A stretch of DNA of 64,000 nucleotides from JAVBPR01 sp031549485 (GCA_031549485.1 JAVBPR010000023.1:13109-77108); one strand, 5' to 3'; shown: positions 34,901 to 43,253, counted from the first letter of the stretch. Made by a program: numbers and translations. The notes: generated by a model from the sequence alone, not told the origin.

Positions 34901-35587
34901 GCGGAAAAAATCATAGCGGAAAAACTTGCCTATAAATATCCGAACGAGGCGGCGACAAAAACCGCAGTCAAAATCACCGCGACCGATTTAAACGAAAAAG
35001 AAACAGATGCATATGACTTTGTGCGCGAGCCGGAATTTTTGAAAGGTGAGAAAGCAAACGCCGCCGAAAGAGGAACGCTGCTTCACAAGATTTTGGAGCT
35101 GATCCCTATAGGAGCTACGAGCTCAAAAGACACCGCCGAAAGCGCGATTAAAATATTGGTGGAAAAGGAATTTATTACCGACGAAGAGGCAAAGACGGTA
35201 CCGATAAATCTTCTTCTCGAATTCGGGAAATCCACGCTCGCAAAGCGAATAATTGCAGCTGACGAGGTGTATAGGGAACAGCGGTTCGAGGTTTTGCTTG
35301 ACGAAAATGATTTTGCGGCGGCAGGCGCAAGTTATGAAACACACGGAGAAAAGGTTATTTTGCAAGGCGTTTTCGACCTTGTTTTCTTAGAAAACGGAAA
35401 ATATTATATCGTTGACTTCAAAAGCGACTCCACAAGGCACAGCGAAGCGGAAATGGCGGAAAATTACCGTATTCAGCTTTCTTTGTATAAAAAAGCGGCG
35501 GAGAAGATTTGGGGCGAAAAAGTCGCAAATCCGATACTTTACTGGCTCACAAACAGCAGGGAAATCGATATACCCTCTATAAAATAA
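31976..35587 (+). CDS. addA: ATP-dependent helicase/nuclease subunit A
   Basis: A UvrD-type 3'-5' helicase with nuclease domain, 1203 residues. The Walker A ASAGSGKTAVLVER is at ~22-35, the Walker B region LIDEYQDVNDLQ at ~405, LKQSIYRFRQADP (motif III), ISIHKSKGLEFPVVF (motif V, ~785) and EELRCLYVALTRPKEKL (motif VI). The C-terminal nuclease carries LHKILE, QGVFDLVFLE and IVDFKSDS. Both AddA and AddB therefore keep nuclease motifs. It starts inside the end of addB (14-nt overlap), which ensures coupled synthesis. Confidence 0.96.
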   Translation: MSKFSYTDEQITAISDDGNRLLVSASAGSGKTAVLVERICKKILDENFPVDISEFLIVTFTKAAASSVIGKITSALYKRLASDPGNERIFDQIMRVSNAEISTINSFCLNLCKSYYNILGIAPDVRVMDESEAELLNDAALDRLLTELYEKGDAEFFDVVEFFCDKKSDVKLVELIKSLDNFMTSIPSPKDFFARQLEVFKTAAETSVFEGAYGEELKTTLLMYCDQIMHYCAEAKRLAATDGELSKVEEKFEELFGHFILVKDFIAREKYGDARQAFLQRPKKSLIFPKDYSDICLKEEIQNINSNEIKESIDTIAEYFMFSEEDIKDDFEKLFPIFKTLFDIELIYIERKWEAHYNAGALSFADCERKAYELLISKFDIESGTFEKSEIAKNISEKYNEILIDEYQDVNDLQDLIFRAISKDEKNLFMVGDLKQSIYRFRQADPKIFMDKRAESSSTGENGKKKIFLRSNFRCAPAIIDFVNYFFGLCMSKQAGETPYDTEEMLVSGREFSDYSPVEVNILSLPRKERQRGNAPAQEEEESEPAEEISAVQTEAEEVAKKIKELIDSGFKVTDSRSGEKRAVRARDIVILMRNLKNKAYIFTAALQKQGLFGYCEQGDAFFTKEEITVVRAFLNCIDNPLQDIELIGAMRSGMFGFKNEEIIEIRLCAKDCTFYEALTKSAKTNKKSADFLNTLGKFRVLSKNIPLSELILKIYEETLYPEKVGAMQNGSVRAANLQLLYDHAANFESTGASGVFEFNRYLEEIIEKGNDIKSARAFSEASDVVRIISIHKSKGLEFPVVFLCNCSGRFNKTDLNGTVLMNKEIGIASKIKDSEKMICYDSFPRKIIKRKMLREYISEELRCLYVALTRPKEKLIIYIRKEQDKNGELKLPTAFLQEGKIQLGKILNAGNFAEWILLALSRHASGYKLGIPSVESGKPVLADFPIDINIIEPFGETEESAAEERHEKPYYGSNAEKIIAEKLAYKYPNEAATKTAVKITATDLNEKETDAYDFVREPEFLKGEKANAAERGTLLHKILELIPIGATSSKDTAESAIKILVEKEFITDEEAKTVPINLLLEFGKSTLAKRIIAADEVYREQRFEVLLDENDFAAAGASYETHGEKVILQGVFDLVFLENGKYYIVDFKSDSTRHSEAEMAENYRIQLSLYKKAAEKIWGEKVANPILYWLTNSREIDIPSIK

Positions 35588-35594
35588 AAAATGC

Positions 35595-35624
35595 TTGCAT
35601 AATATGGCGCGCTTATGCTAAAAT
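35595..35624 (+). promoter_or_regulatory. Candidate sigma-A promoter of rpmE
   Basis: TTGCAT (35595-35600), 18 bases, TAAAAT (35619-35624), 41 bp before the rpmE ATG. Confidence 0.5.
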
Positions 35625-35665
35625 ACTCTAAGAATGTTTGAAACTCGAGAAAGAGGTGAATAGAA

Positions 35666-35866
35666 ATGAAGGAAGGACTTCATCCGGTAAGCAATAAAAC
35701 TACAATTAAATGTGCTTGCGGCGAGGTTGTTGAAACTTCGTCAACAGCAAAGGATATTAAGGTTGAAATATGCTCCAAGTGCCATCCTTATTACACAGGC
35801 AAACAAAAGCTTGTTGATACAGGCGGCCGTGTTGACAGATTTAAAAAGAAATTTAATATCGAATAA
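35666..35866 (+). CDS. rpmE: 50S ribosomal protein L31 (zinc-binding form)
   Basis: 66 residues starting MKEGLHPVSNKTTIKCACG. Four Cys in CxC...CxxC arrangement (CACG at ~16-18 and CSKC at ~37-40) mark the zinc-containing C+ form, as opposed to the Zn-free C- paralogue expressed under zinc limitation. SKCHPYYTGKQKLVDTGGRVDRF is the diagnostic end. The Shine-Dalgarno is GAGGTG. It is a single-gene unit bounded by a candidate promoter and a strong terminator. Confidence 0.97.
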   Translation: MKEGLHPVSNKTTIKCACGEVVETSSTAKDIKVEICSKCHPYYTGKQKLVDTGGRVDRFKKKFNIE

Positions 35867-35869
35867 GAA

Positions 35870-35895
35870 AAAAGCCCTGCATCAGCAGGGCTTTT
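35870..35895. terminator. Bidirectional terminator after rpmE
   Basis: An 11-bp perfect stem AAAAGCCCTGC/GCAGGGCTTTT with a 4-base loop. It lies between the convergent rpmE and patatin genes. Confidence 0.92.
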
Positions 35896-35901
35896 CTTTT
35901 T

Positions 35902-36747
35902 TTATTTATTTATAAGTTCCTTTATTTCGCCAAGGCGGGCAAGAGTATCTTCGTATCCCGCGTTATATAACGCTTTTAGCTTGTCGGCGTTTTTTTCAAA
36001 ACTGCTTACTCCGAGAATGCTTTTCGGCGAGAGCATAATTGCCTTTCCGGTTTTTTCCAGATTTTCGCAAAATTCCATCTGCCGGTTATATACATGAGAA
36101 CGGTTGATAAAAGTATAGGCAAAAGCTTTCGAGCGGCGGCGAAGTATGTTGTAAAGCCGGGCATCGACATCCGCGACGCCTTTGCGGGTTCCCTTGGGGC
36201 GGGTGGTAATTATCAGGTTAAACTCATTTCCGTCCTCAAGCGATTTTTCGATAGGAATCGGGCAGGATATGCCGCCGTCATAATAAAGCGCGTCTTTGAA
36301 TTTTATCGCAGGGAACATGAAAGGAACCGCGCAGGTGGCGCGGATAAGAGTGCTTTTTTTATCCACTTCCGCCTTGCCGAAATATTCGATTTTGCCGGTT
36401 TTAAGCGAAGTTATTCCGGTAAAAAGCTCGCTTTCGCTGGCATAAAAGGTCTCAAAATCAAAGGGCACTAGCTTGTTCGGAATCTCGTCAAAAACAAAAC
36501 TCAGGTTCATTATCGACCGAGTTTTTAAAAAGTTGCGGTAGCCGATATAGCGCGGATCGCCGCAGTATTTGGTATTCAGCTCAAGGTTTCGGCCGCGCTG
36601 CCTGCTGACATAGCTGCAGGAGTTTGCGCTGCCCGCCGAAATTCCGTAAACAGTTTTAAATAATAGGTTGTTGTCAAGTAAAGCGTCAAGCGCTCCGGCG
36701 GTGTATAAACCGCGCAGCGCACCGCCTTCACAAACAAGTGCCGACAT
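35902..36747 (-). CDS. Patatin-like phospholipase family protein
   Basis: 281 residues. An acyl hydrolase with a Ser-Asp dyad: oxyanion loop GGALRG near residue 8, nucleophile elbow GISAGS (~41-46) and the catalytic Asp in YYDGGISCPIPIE (~175). It resembles the bacterial YjjU/RssA-type patatins; the lipid substrate is unknown. I chose ATG 36747 because GGAGATGAT is well placed upstream and the protein begins with the canonical MSALVCEGGALRG; a frame from 36804 adds 19 unrelated residues. It is divergent from yajC with 111 bp between. Confidence 0.9.
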   Translation of the reverse strand: MSALVCEGGALRGLYTAGALDALLDNNLLFKTVYGISAGSANSCSYVSRQRGRNLELNTKYCGDPRYIGYRNFLKTRSIMNLSFVFDEIPNKLVPFDFETFYASESELFTGITSLKTGKIEYFGKAEVDKKSTLIRATCAVPFMFPAIKFKDALYYDGGISCPIPIEKSLEDGNEFNLIITTRPKGTRKGVADVDARLYNILRRRSKAFAYTFINRSHVYNRQMEFCENLEKTGKAIMLSPKSILGVSSFEKNADKLKALYNAGYEDTLARLGEIKELINK

Positions 36748-36858
36748 ATTATCATCTCCAATTATTACATTATATAATAGTTTGAAAAATAAAAAAAGCT
36801 TCACAAAACCGGATTTCTGTGTTAAGATAAATAAATTAAAAAGATTCGAGGTGAATTT

Positions 36859-37170
36859 GTGAGTTTTTTAATGGCGCAACAACCCACATCAGGTAACAGC
36901 ATGATGTCGATGCTCGGTATGCTGCTATCCATCGCTTTGATGTTCGGCCTTCTTTATTTCCTTATGATAAGACCTCAGAAAAAAAGAGAAAAAGAAGTAG
37001 CGAATATGAGAAGCAGTATTGAGGTTGGCGATGAGGTAACTACAATCGGCGGAATTGCCGGCAGAGTTGTCAGCATAAAAGACGATTTCGTTACAATTGA
37101 AACCGGCGCGGAGAAGAATAAAATCAAGTTTATGCGTTGGGCGATTCAATCAAAAGAAACAAACATATAG
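36859..37170 (+). CDS. yajC: Preprotein translocase subunit YajC
   Basis: A single-pass membrane accessory of the Sec translocon. 103 residues: a membrane helix (LGMLLSIALMFGLLYFLMI, ~18-36), then RPQKKREKEVANMRSSIEVGDEVTTIGGIAGRVV, the YajC signature. The start is GTG 36859 with GAGGTG at good spacing; an in-frame ATG at 36871 is an alternative. The expected tgt/queA or secD/secF neighbours are absent; a small membrane protein gene follows after a terminator. Confidence 0.95.
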   Translation: MSFLMAQQPTSGNSMMSMLGMLLSIALMFGLLYFLMIRPQKKREKEVANMRSSIEVGDEVTTIGGIAGRVVSIKDDFVTIETGAEKNKIKFMRWAIQSKETNI

Positions 37171-37175
37171 TATAT

Positions 37176-37206
37176 AAAAAATCCCGCTTTACGGCGGGAT
37201 TTTTTT
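37176..37206 (+). terminator. Intrinsic terminator after yajC
   Basis: Stem ATCCCGC/GCGGGAT extended by A/T runs (37176-37187 / 37194-37206), followed by TTTTTTT. Confidence 0.92.
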
Positions 37207-37296
37207 TGCCGATTTTGTTTATTGGAACCGAATTGTGTGAATATTTTTTGCCTTCCTTAAATAGTATTGTATAAATACTTTTAAAGGGGCATGAAA

Positions 37297-37698
37297 ATGG
37301 CAAGAAAGTTTAGACAGCGCGAAGATACCGATAAAAGCGGCGGCAAATTTTACGGCTTTCTTTTCGGCGCGCTTACAGGTATAATCTCGGCGATATGCTT
37401 TGCGGGGCTTTTTGCACTTGTCATCAGCAAAAGCGATCTTGGGGAAAACGCGATTACGTTTGCTTCATACGGCGCCGCCGCACTCGGCGGGCTGATATGC
37501 GGCGCAAACTGCGCGAAAAAGATAGGAAGCAAAGGACTTCTTTGCGGGCTCGGAGCGGGAGTTATAATGGCGGTACTGCTTTTTGCCTGCGGAATCGCGC
37601 TTACGGGATTTAAGGGAACCGGGGGCGTGATAATGCCTCTTGTCGCGATTGCCGCCTCGACGGTAGGCGGAGTTGTGGGAGTGAATTTCAAAAAATAA
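37297..37698 (+). CDS. TIGR04086-family small membrane protein
   Basis: 133 residues with four predicted membrane helices (starting FYGFLFGALTGIISAICFAG; then ITFASYGAAALGGLICG; LLCGLGAGVIMAVLLFACG; IMPLVAIAASTVGGVVG), which fit TIGR04086, a family often next to yajC in Clostridia. The charged N-terminus (MARKFRQREDTDKSGG) is cytosolic. I chose ATG 37297, since AAAGGGG at 37283-37289 is too close for ATG 37291. Function unknown; in spore formers the YrzE-like relatives are thought to be membrane proteins of unknown role. Confidence 0.8.
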   Translation: MARKFRQREDTDKSGGKFYGFLFGALTGIISAICFAGLFALVISKSDLGENAITFASYGAAALGGLICGANCAKKIGSKGLLCGLGAGVIMAVLLFACGIALTGFKGTGGVIMPLVAIAASTVGGVVGVNFKK

Positions 37699-37699
37699 G

Positions 37700-37729
37700 A
37701 AAAGCCCTTGCGAAAAAGCAAGGGCTTTT
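37700..37729. terminator. Bidirectional terminator
   Basis: A 12-bp perfect stem AAAAGCCCTTGC/GCAAGGGCTTTT with a 6-base loop, between two convergent genes. Confidence 0.92.
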
Positions 37730-37741
37730 AATTTTATAAAT

Positions 37742-39001
37742 CTATCTGCTTTGAACCTTAGCTGTTCTTCCGATTTTTGTGTTGTCCTTACGGCGGTCGG
37801 TTAGCTCGAAAACGGGATTAACAGCAGATTCAGCGCGGTAATCTTTGCCTTTTTCTTTTTGGTGGCGGCTTATTACCGCATGGCTCGGCACATTTGCGAT
37901 CGGCTGGTTAACAATATCCTGATAGAAAAAGAAATTATGGTCGTCCGGCAATGCGCTGACCTCATTATAGCTTTCCCCGTCCGAAGTCAGCTCAACCTGA
38001 TTTTCGAGAATATCGCGTACATAGCTTCGCGTATCTTCGAATTTCAAAAGTTTCGGGAATTCTTTTTCTCTGATATATTCGGCGTAATCTTTTTTCTCGT
38101 ATTTTTCGAGGAGATAGACAGCGTGCTGCAGATGCGCGAGTTCTTGATTTAAGTGCAGTTCCCAAATTGACTTCAAGTTTTTATCGGTTTCGTCTTCGTA
38201 AAATGAATAATACAGGTAGCATTCCATATATTCCTGCATCAGCATGCATTCGAGATAGGTGCTTTTCGGATCGAGAAGCGAGCCGTAGTGGGAAACATGC
38301 TGTTCCTCGATAAGCGCGATTTCCTGATAAAGTTTTCGCCCTATATCGTTTTCGTAAGTGTTGCCGGCGTTCATATAGAAATTCATCGTCTGCTGCTCCG
38401 CCGCCGTGATTATCATCGTGTTTAATATAGAACGCAAATTTGCCTTTTTAAAATTCAGCGGAGCTTTGACAGAGTCGGCGGGATAGCGGTGCTCCGATAT
38501 TGTCGGCCGTCCGGGAGTAATATCGACGTAATTTAGGACAAGTTTATGAGCGGGAATATCGCCGTCGATGTCAAGAAGGTTAGCATAGCGGTAAAGATGA
38601 TCAAAATCCTCGAGCAGGGCAAAATCAAGCGCGGCCTTCACCTGGCTGTCCGGCTCGTTTTTGGCGAGCCATGCAGTCAAATCGACAGCGACATGCTCAT
38701 AGCCTATCGTAGTTTCAAGCACGGTTTCATCAAGCGGCTTCAGCCAGTTTATATGTTTTTGCTGCTGCTGTTCTATCATTCTTGAGATGGCGATTTCGCG
38801 GCGGAGATCGTTGTTTGTGCAATGGCGGTGAAAATTATGGGAGTTCATAACGGCGAAAACTTCAATTCCGTTCATAAGGATTATTCTGAGTTTTGAATAG
38901 GGGTCGACATTATATTTTGAATATGACTTCGGATAAATCGCTTTCCAATCAAAAAAGCAATCGTCGATTTTTGCCACTTTTTCTTTAAACGGATTAAACA
39001 T
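37742..39001 (-). CDS. Ferritin-like (diiron carboxylate) protein of unknown function
   Basis: 419 residues, soluble, no signal peptide. I do not recognise a named family. Three helix pairs carry acidic/His residues. The first is YEH (102-103) with EDFDH (131-135); the second is E202 with EEQH (233-236); the third is the E257/E260 helix (MQEYMECYLYYSF) with ELAH (287-290). The second and third pairs give the E - ExxH - E - ExxH ligand pattern of a complete ferritin-like diiron four-helix bundle. A disordered, charged C-terminus follows (~380-419, HQKEKGKDYRAES). I chose ATG 39001 (GAGGAA upstream); a TTG at 39016 would add five residues. It sits alone, with a terminator at its 3' end and ytvI 37 bp upstream on the same strand. 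A role in oxygen or metal handling is inference. Confidence 0.6.
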   Translation of the reverse strand: MFNPFKEKVAKIDDCFFDWKAIYPKSYSKYNVDPYSKLRIILMNGIEVFAVMNSHNFHRHCTNNDLRREIAISRMIEQQQQKHINWLKPLDETVLETTIGYEHVAVDLTAWLAKNEPDSQVKAALDFALLEDFDHLYRYANLLDIDGDIPAHKLVLNYVDITPGRPTISEHRYPADSVKAPLNFKKANLRSILNTMIITAAEQQTMNFYMNAGNTYENDIGRKLYQEIALIEEQHVSHYGSLLDPKSTYLECMLMQEYMECYLYYSFYEDETDKNLKSIWELHLNQELAHLQHAVYLLEKYEKKDYAEYIREKEFPKLLKFEDTRSYVRDILENQVELTSDGESYNEVSALPDDHNFFFYQDIVNQPIANVPSHAVISRHQKEKGKDYRAESAVNPVFELTDRRKDNTKIGRTAKVQSR

Positions 39002-39038
39002 AAAAATTCCTCGCAAATATTTTTTTCTATTATTTGCA

Positions 39039-40130
39039 TTAATTGAGGTTTTTATTCATTTTTAGCTTAATATCACCGTTTTTGATAAGATTTTTCAGAA
39101 TTATCAGGCAAAGAGGGAGAACGAGCATTCCGATAACGCCGAAAAGTTTTAAACCGACATAAATAGATATAAGCGTCAGAAGCGGATTGAGGCCGATTTG
39201 CTTTCCGATAACTTTTGGCTCTAAAATCTGGTGAGTTGCGATATTTATAATATAGAGAATCAGCATATAAACCCCGCTTTTTACATCGCCGCTTGCAAAG
39301 GCGATTATTGCCCAAGGGACTGCAATCGTGCTGATTCCGACAATCGGCAAAATATCTATAAAGCAGATTATCAGCGAAAGGGTAAAGGCGTAGGGCATCT
39401 GCATAAGCGTTAAAATGATGAAAACTTCGAAAAAAGATATAATAAGAATTATCGAGTAGCCTTTTATCATTTTTCCTATGCTTACAATGATTTTGCTGAA
39501 ATGAAGTGCGAACCCGTCAACGATTTTTTTCGGGATAAAACGGCGAAGGGATTCTTTTGTCAAATCAAAATACGAGGTGCACAAAAAACACGCGCCGACC
39601 GTCGCAACGACAAAAATGAGGGCGTTTGGAAGCCCGGCGATAAAACCGCCCGCTTTCGGGATAAGGGAGAGAAGAAAATCTCCGGCAGAGCCGATAAATT
39701 TGGACGCGGAGGTATTTATACTTTCGATAAAAAAGTTCGCTATGTCGGGATTAATGCGCTCTACCGATAAAAAAAGTTTATCGATAAAGTCCGAAATCAT
39801 GCCGGGCAGTATGTCGACTATAACCGGCAAAACCGAATAAAAACGCTTTAGCTCATTAATAAGCATGGCGAAAATACCGTAAACAAGAATGAAAAAAACA
39901 AAAAGCGCGCCGATAACCAAAATCGGGGCGGCAAAATTTTTCAAAAATTTATTTTTCGTTTTTAGATAGCGGACCGGCTTGCGAAGCATATAAGCGACGA
40001 GGAACCCTATAATAAACGGGATAAAAAGGGGCAGGCCGAACCTAATGGCACAATACATCAAAGCCGCTGCAACAATATAGAAAGCGGTGTTTATAAGAAA
40101 TTTACTTTTAAGCGGCAAATCTATTAGCAT
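39039..40130 (-). CDS. ytvI: Sporulation integral membrane protein YtvI (AI-2E transporter family)
   Basis: 363 residues with about eight membrane helices in the AI-2E transporter/PerM fold. AVPWAIIAFASGDVKSGVYML and QILEPKVIGKQIGLNPLLTLISIYVGLKLFG-type sequence are the family hallmark near the C-terminus. The spore-former branch (YtvI) is induced in the mother cell in B. subtilis. The Shine-Dalgarno AAAGGG precedes ATG 40130. It could also be a general AI-2E family exporter; the sporulation assignment is based on the clostridial branch and is less sure. Confidence 0.8.
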   Translation of the reverse strand: MLIDLPLKSKFLINTAFYIVAAALMYCAIRFGLPLFIPFIIGFLVAYMLRKPVRYLKTKNKFLKNFAAPILVIGALFVFFILVYGIFAMLINELKRFYSVLPVIVDILPGMISDFIDKLFLSVERINPDIANFFIESINTSASKFIGSAGDFLLSLIPKAGGFIAGLPNALIFVVATVGACFLCTSYFDLTKESLRRFIPKKIVDGFALHFSKIIVSIGKMIKGYSIILIISFFEVFIILTLMQMPYAFTLSLIICFIDILPIVGISTIAVPWAIIAFASGDVKSGVYMLILYIINIATHQILEPKVIGKQIGLNPLLTLISIYVGLKLFGVIGMLVLPLCLIILKNLIKNGDIKLKMNKNLN

Positions 40131-40218
40131 TTTGGCCCTTTCGAAACTTTTAATATATTAATTGTGCGAGTTGTATAGTTTTTTATTCAATAAACTGAAA
40201 AATTGTTTATTTTTTTAC

Positions 40219-40247
40219 TTGCATGACCGCTCCGCATGTGATATATT
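40219..40247 (+). promoter_or_regulatory. Candidate promoter of the ACT-hom-lysC operon
   Basis: TTGCAT (40219-40224), 17 bases, TATATT (40242-40247), 40 bp before the ATG at 40287. Confidence 0.6.
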
Positions 40248-40286
40248 ACACAGAGCAAGCACAAATGTCTTTAGGAGGAATACAAT

Positions 40287-40730
40287 ATGAAGACCGATGA
40301 AACATTGTATTTAGTGGACGGTTCTGTCTTGCCCTCGGTTTATATCAGCGTTGTTAAGGCAAAGAAAATGCTGAGTTCCGGCCAGGCAAAAACAATAGGC
40401 GAAGCGGTGGCGAAAACAAATATTTCGCGAAGCGCGTTTTATAAATATAAAGACCATGTCCATACTTTCAGCGATAAAAGCATCGGTCAGATTTATACGC
40501 TTAACGCAACTCTTGCCGACGCGCCGGGGGTTTTGCAGGCGATGCTTGCGGTTTTTGCCAATATGTCTTTTAATGTTTTGACGATAAACCAAAACATTCC
40601 GTATAACGATATTGCCCCGGTTACAATTTCGTTTTGCGCGGTGGGTATGGATAACTCTGTCGAGCTGCTTATTAAAAAGCTGAAGAAAATAAACGGGCTT
40701 TTGGAAGCAAACTTGGTGGGAAGCAAATAG
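40287..40730 (+). CDS. ACT domain protein (UPF0735, PheB-like)
   Basis: 147 residues. The N-terminal ~65 residues include a helix-turn-helix-like TIGEAVAKTNISRSAFYKYKD; the C-terminal ~80 residues are an ACT domain (ATLADAPGVLQAMLAVFANM; VTISFCAVGM). This is UPF0735, often called PheB, which is commonly cotranscribed with homoserine dehydrogenase. It may sense an amino acid and regulate the downstream genes or the pathway enzymes. Shine-Dalgarno GGAGGAA. The gene is 15 bp upstream of hom. Confidence 0.93.
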   Translation: MKTDETLYLVDGSVLPSVYISVVKAKKMLSSGQAKTIGEAVAKTNISRSAFYKYKDHVHTFSDKSIGQIYTLNATLADAPGVLQAMLAVFANMSFNVLTINQNIPYNDIAPVTISFCAVGMDNSVELLIKKLKKINGLLEANLVGSK

Positions 40731-40745
40731 ATTGGAGTAGAGGAA

Positions 40746-41948
40746 ATGATAAAAATTGCGATTTTGGGGCATGGAGTTGTCGGCTCGGGTGTTGTCGACG
40801 TTCTAAACCAAAACAAACTGCATATCGCACAAAAAGCGGGGCGGGAAATTATAATAAAATATATTCTCGATTTGCGCGATTTTGACCTGCCATACAGCAA
40901 TATTTTTGTAAAAGATTTTAATTTGATTTTAAGCGATCCCGAGATCGCGGTTGTTGTCGAGACTATGGGAGGGTTGCATCCCGCTTATGATTTTTCGAAA
41001 GCCGCTCTTTTGGCGGGGAAAAGCGTTATTACATCCAACAAAGAAGTCGTCGCCGAAAAAGGAGCAGAGCTTCTTGAAATCGCGCAAAAAAATAATGTGA
41101 ATTATCTTTTCGAGGCGAGCGTCGGCGGCGGAATACCGATAATAAGGCCGCTTGACCAGTGCCTTGCGGCAAATAACGTAAGCGAAGTTGTCGGAATTCT
41201 CAACGGCACAACGAATTATATTCTGACAAAAATGCTAAACGACGGCGCGGATTTTGAGAGCGCGCTGCTTGAAGCGCAGGAGAAGGGATACGCGGAAAAA
41301 GATCCTTCGGCGGACGTTGACGGGCTTGACGCCTGCCGGAAAATTTGTATCCTCGCTTCGCTTGCTTTCGGACGGCAGGTTTACCCCGAAAGTATTTATA
41401 CCGAAGGGATTCGGGGGATAACTTCGGCCGATGTAGAATATGCCAAAAAGCTCGGCGGCGTTATAAAACTTATAGGAAAAACAAAAGAACGGCAAAATGG
41501 CAACGGCAAAATCGCGGCGATGGTTGCGCCGCACATCGTTCCGGAGAAAAGCCTTATTTCCAAAGTGGACGATGTTTTTAATTGCATAATGGTGCGCGGC
41601 GATGTTCTCGGCGATGTCCTTTTTTACGGAAAGGGCGCGGGGAAAATGCCGACAGCCAGCGCGGTCGTCGCTGATGTAATCGACGCGGTAAAACATATCG
41701 GTGCCCGCAAAAACATCTACTGGGTGGATGCCGGTCCCGAGGCTGTTTTGGAAATAGATAAACTTAGAAATAAGTTTTTGCTAAGGTTTAAAGGCGGAAA
41801 TGTTCCGGAAAGACTGCAGGGCGGCGAAAAAATTGACGCGGGCGTGCCGGGTGAAATCGGATACTTAACCGAGAAAATCACCGAGGCTGAATACAGGGAA
41901 ATCAAAGGGGAAAAAGACTTTATTTCGGGAATAAGAATTTTACTATAA
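40746..41948 (+). CDS. hom: Homoserine dehydrogenase
   Basis: It reduces aspartate semialdehyde to homoserine, the branch point to threonine and methionine. 400 residues: the Rossmann GHGVVGSGVVDVL near the N-terminus, SNKEVVAEKG (active-site Lys region), FEASVGGGIPIIRPL, GILNGTTNYILTKM and YAEKDPSADVDGLDACRKI. The C-terminal ~70 residues (FLLRFKGGNVPERLQ) are shorter than a full ACT domain of about 90, so feedback control by threonine may be weakened or rely on the separate ACT protein. Shine-Dalgarno AGAGGAA. It precedes lysC by 11 bp. Confidence 0.96.
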   Translation: MIKIAILGHGVVGSGVVDVLNQNKLHIAQKAGREIIIKYILDLRDFDLPYSNIFVKDFNLILSDPEIAVVVETMGGLHPAYDFSKAALLAGKSVITSNKEVVAEKGAELLEIAQKNNVNYLFEASVGGGIPIIRPLDQCLAANNVSEVVGILNGTTNYILTKMLNDGADFESALLEAQEKGYAEKDPSADVDGLDACRKICILASLAFGRQVYPESIYTEGIRGITSADVEYAKKLGGVIKLIGKTKERQNGNGKIAAMVAPHIVPEKSLISKVDDVFNCIMVRGDVLGDVLFYGKGAGKMPTASAVVADVIDAVKHIGARKNIYWVDAGPEAVLEIDKLRNKFLLRFKGGNVPERLQGGEKIDAGVPGEIGYLTEKITEAEYREIKGEKDFISGIRILL

Positions 41949-41959
41949 AGGAGCAAATA

Positions 41960-43165
41960 ATGAGTTTAATTGTGCAAAAATTTGGCGGCAGTTCGGTTGC
42001 CGACAAAGAGCGGCTTTTCAGAGTTGCCGGGATTGTATCGGAAACTTATAAAGCCGGGAATGATGTCGTTGTCGTTCTTTCCGCGCAGGGAGACACGACA
42101 GACGACCTGATTGAAAAGGCGAAAGAGATAAGCTCGAAGCCCTCGCGCCGCGAGATGGATATGCTTCTCTCGACGGGCGAACAAATTTCGATATCTCTGT
42201 TTGCGATGGCGCTTGAAACGATGGGGCTACCCGTTATTTCTCTGCTTGGCTGGCAGATTGGTATGGCGACCGATTCGAATTACAGCCTTGCAAGGATAAA
42301 GAGAGTCGACACCGAGAGACTTCAAAAAGAGCTTGATGACCGCAAGATTGTTGTTGTCGCCGGATTCCAGGGGATAAACAAATACGACGATATTACAACC
42401 CTCGGCAGGGGCGGTTCGGATACTACGGCGGTTGCTATTGCGGCAGCGCTCGGCGCAGATTTGTGCCAAATTTATACCGATGTCGACGGCGTTTATACAG
42501 CCGATCCGCGAATTGTAAAAGGTGCGCGGAAATTAGAAGAAATTTCGTTTGACGAAATGCTTGAGCTTGCAAGCCTCGGCGCGAATGTTCTTCACAACCG
42601 CTCGGTAGAGCTTGCAAAAAAATATGATGTAAACATGGAAGTTGTTTCGAGTTTTATAAAAGAAAAAGGTACGAAGGTTAAGGAGGCCAATAAAGTGGAA
42701 AAAATGCTTGTTAAAGGTGTTGCCAAAGATGATAATGTTGCGAGGATTTCGCTTGTAAGCGTGCCGGACACCCCCGGAATCGCGTTTAAAATTTTCTCGG
42801 CGCTTGCGGCGAAAAAAATCAACGTTGATATAATTTTGCAGTCGATCGGAAGAGGAGAAACAAAGGATATCAGCTTCACAATTCCGAAAAATGAGCTTGA
42901 AGTTGCGCTTGATGTGCTTGCACCTATCGCTGAATCGCTTGACGCGGAAAAGGTTATTCACAGCGAGGATGTAAGTAAAGTTTCGGCTGTCGGCGCCGGA
43001 ATGGCGAGCAATCCGGGTGTTGCGGCGAAAATGTTCGAAGCGCTTTCAGATGCGAAAATCAATATCCAGATGATTTCGACAAGCGAAATTAAAATATCGG
43101 TTCTTGTTGCCAAGGCGGAAGCGGACAGAGCGCTAAACGCGATACATGATAAATTTATATTTTAA
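41960..43165 (+). CDS. lysC: Aspartate kinase
   Basis: The first enzyme of the aspartate family (lysine, threonine, methionine, diaminopimelate/dipicolinate). 401 residues: KFGGSSVADKERL at the N-terminus, TLGRGGSDTTAVA (~155) and DVDGVYTADPRIV (~175), then two C-terminal ACT domains (VPDTPGIAFKIFSALA; ASNPGVAAKMFEALSDAKI). It supplies aspartyl phosphate to hom upstream and, through diaminopimelate precursors, to the dpaA/dpaB spore pathway. The operon ends with a terminator 20 bp on. Confidence 0.96.
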   Translation: MSLIVQKFGGSSVADKERLFRVAGIVSETYKAGNDVVVVLSAQGDTTDDLIEKAKEISSKPSRREMDMLLSTGEQISISLFAMALETMGLPVISLLGWQIGMATDSNYSLARIKRVDTERLQKELDDRKIVVVAGFQGINKYDDITTLGRGGSDTTAVAIAAALGADLCQIYTDVDGVYTADPRIVKGARKLEEISFDEMLELASLGANVLHNRSVELAKKYDVNMEVVSSFIKEKGTKVKEANKVEKMLVKGVAKDDNVARISLVSVPDTPGIAFKIFSALAAKKINVDIILQSIGRGETKDISFTIPKNELEVALDVLAPIAESLDAEKVIHSEDVSKVSAVGAGMASNPGVAAKMFEALSDAKINIQMISTSEIKISVLVAKAEADRALNAIHDKFIF

Positions 43166-43183
43166 AAATAATAAAATAATTTT

Positions 43184-43214
43184 AATGCCCGGGCTTTAAA
43201 GTCCGGGCATTTTA
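43184..43214 (+). terminator. Intrinsic terminator after lysC
   Basis: Stem ATGCCCGG (43185-43192) / CCGGGCAT (43203-43210) with a small inner CTTT/AAAG, then a T-run. Confidence 0.85.
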
Positions 43215-43253
43215 TGTTAAAATATTTTGGAAAATATTTACCATGGGTGTTTT

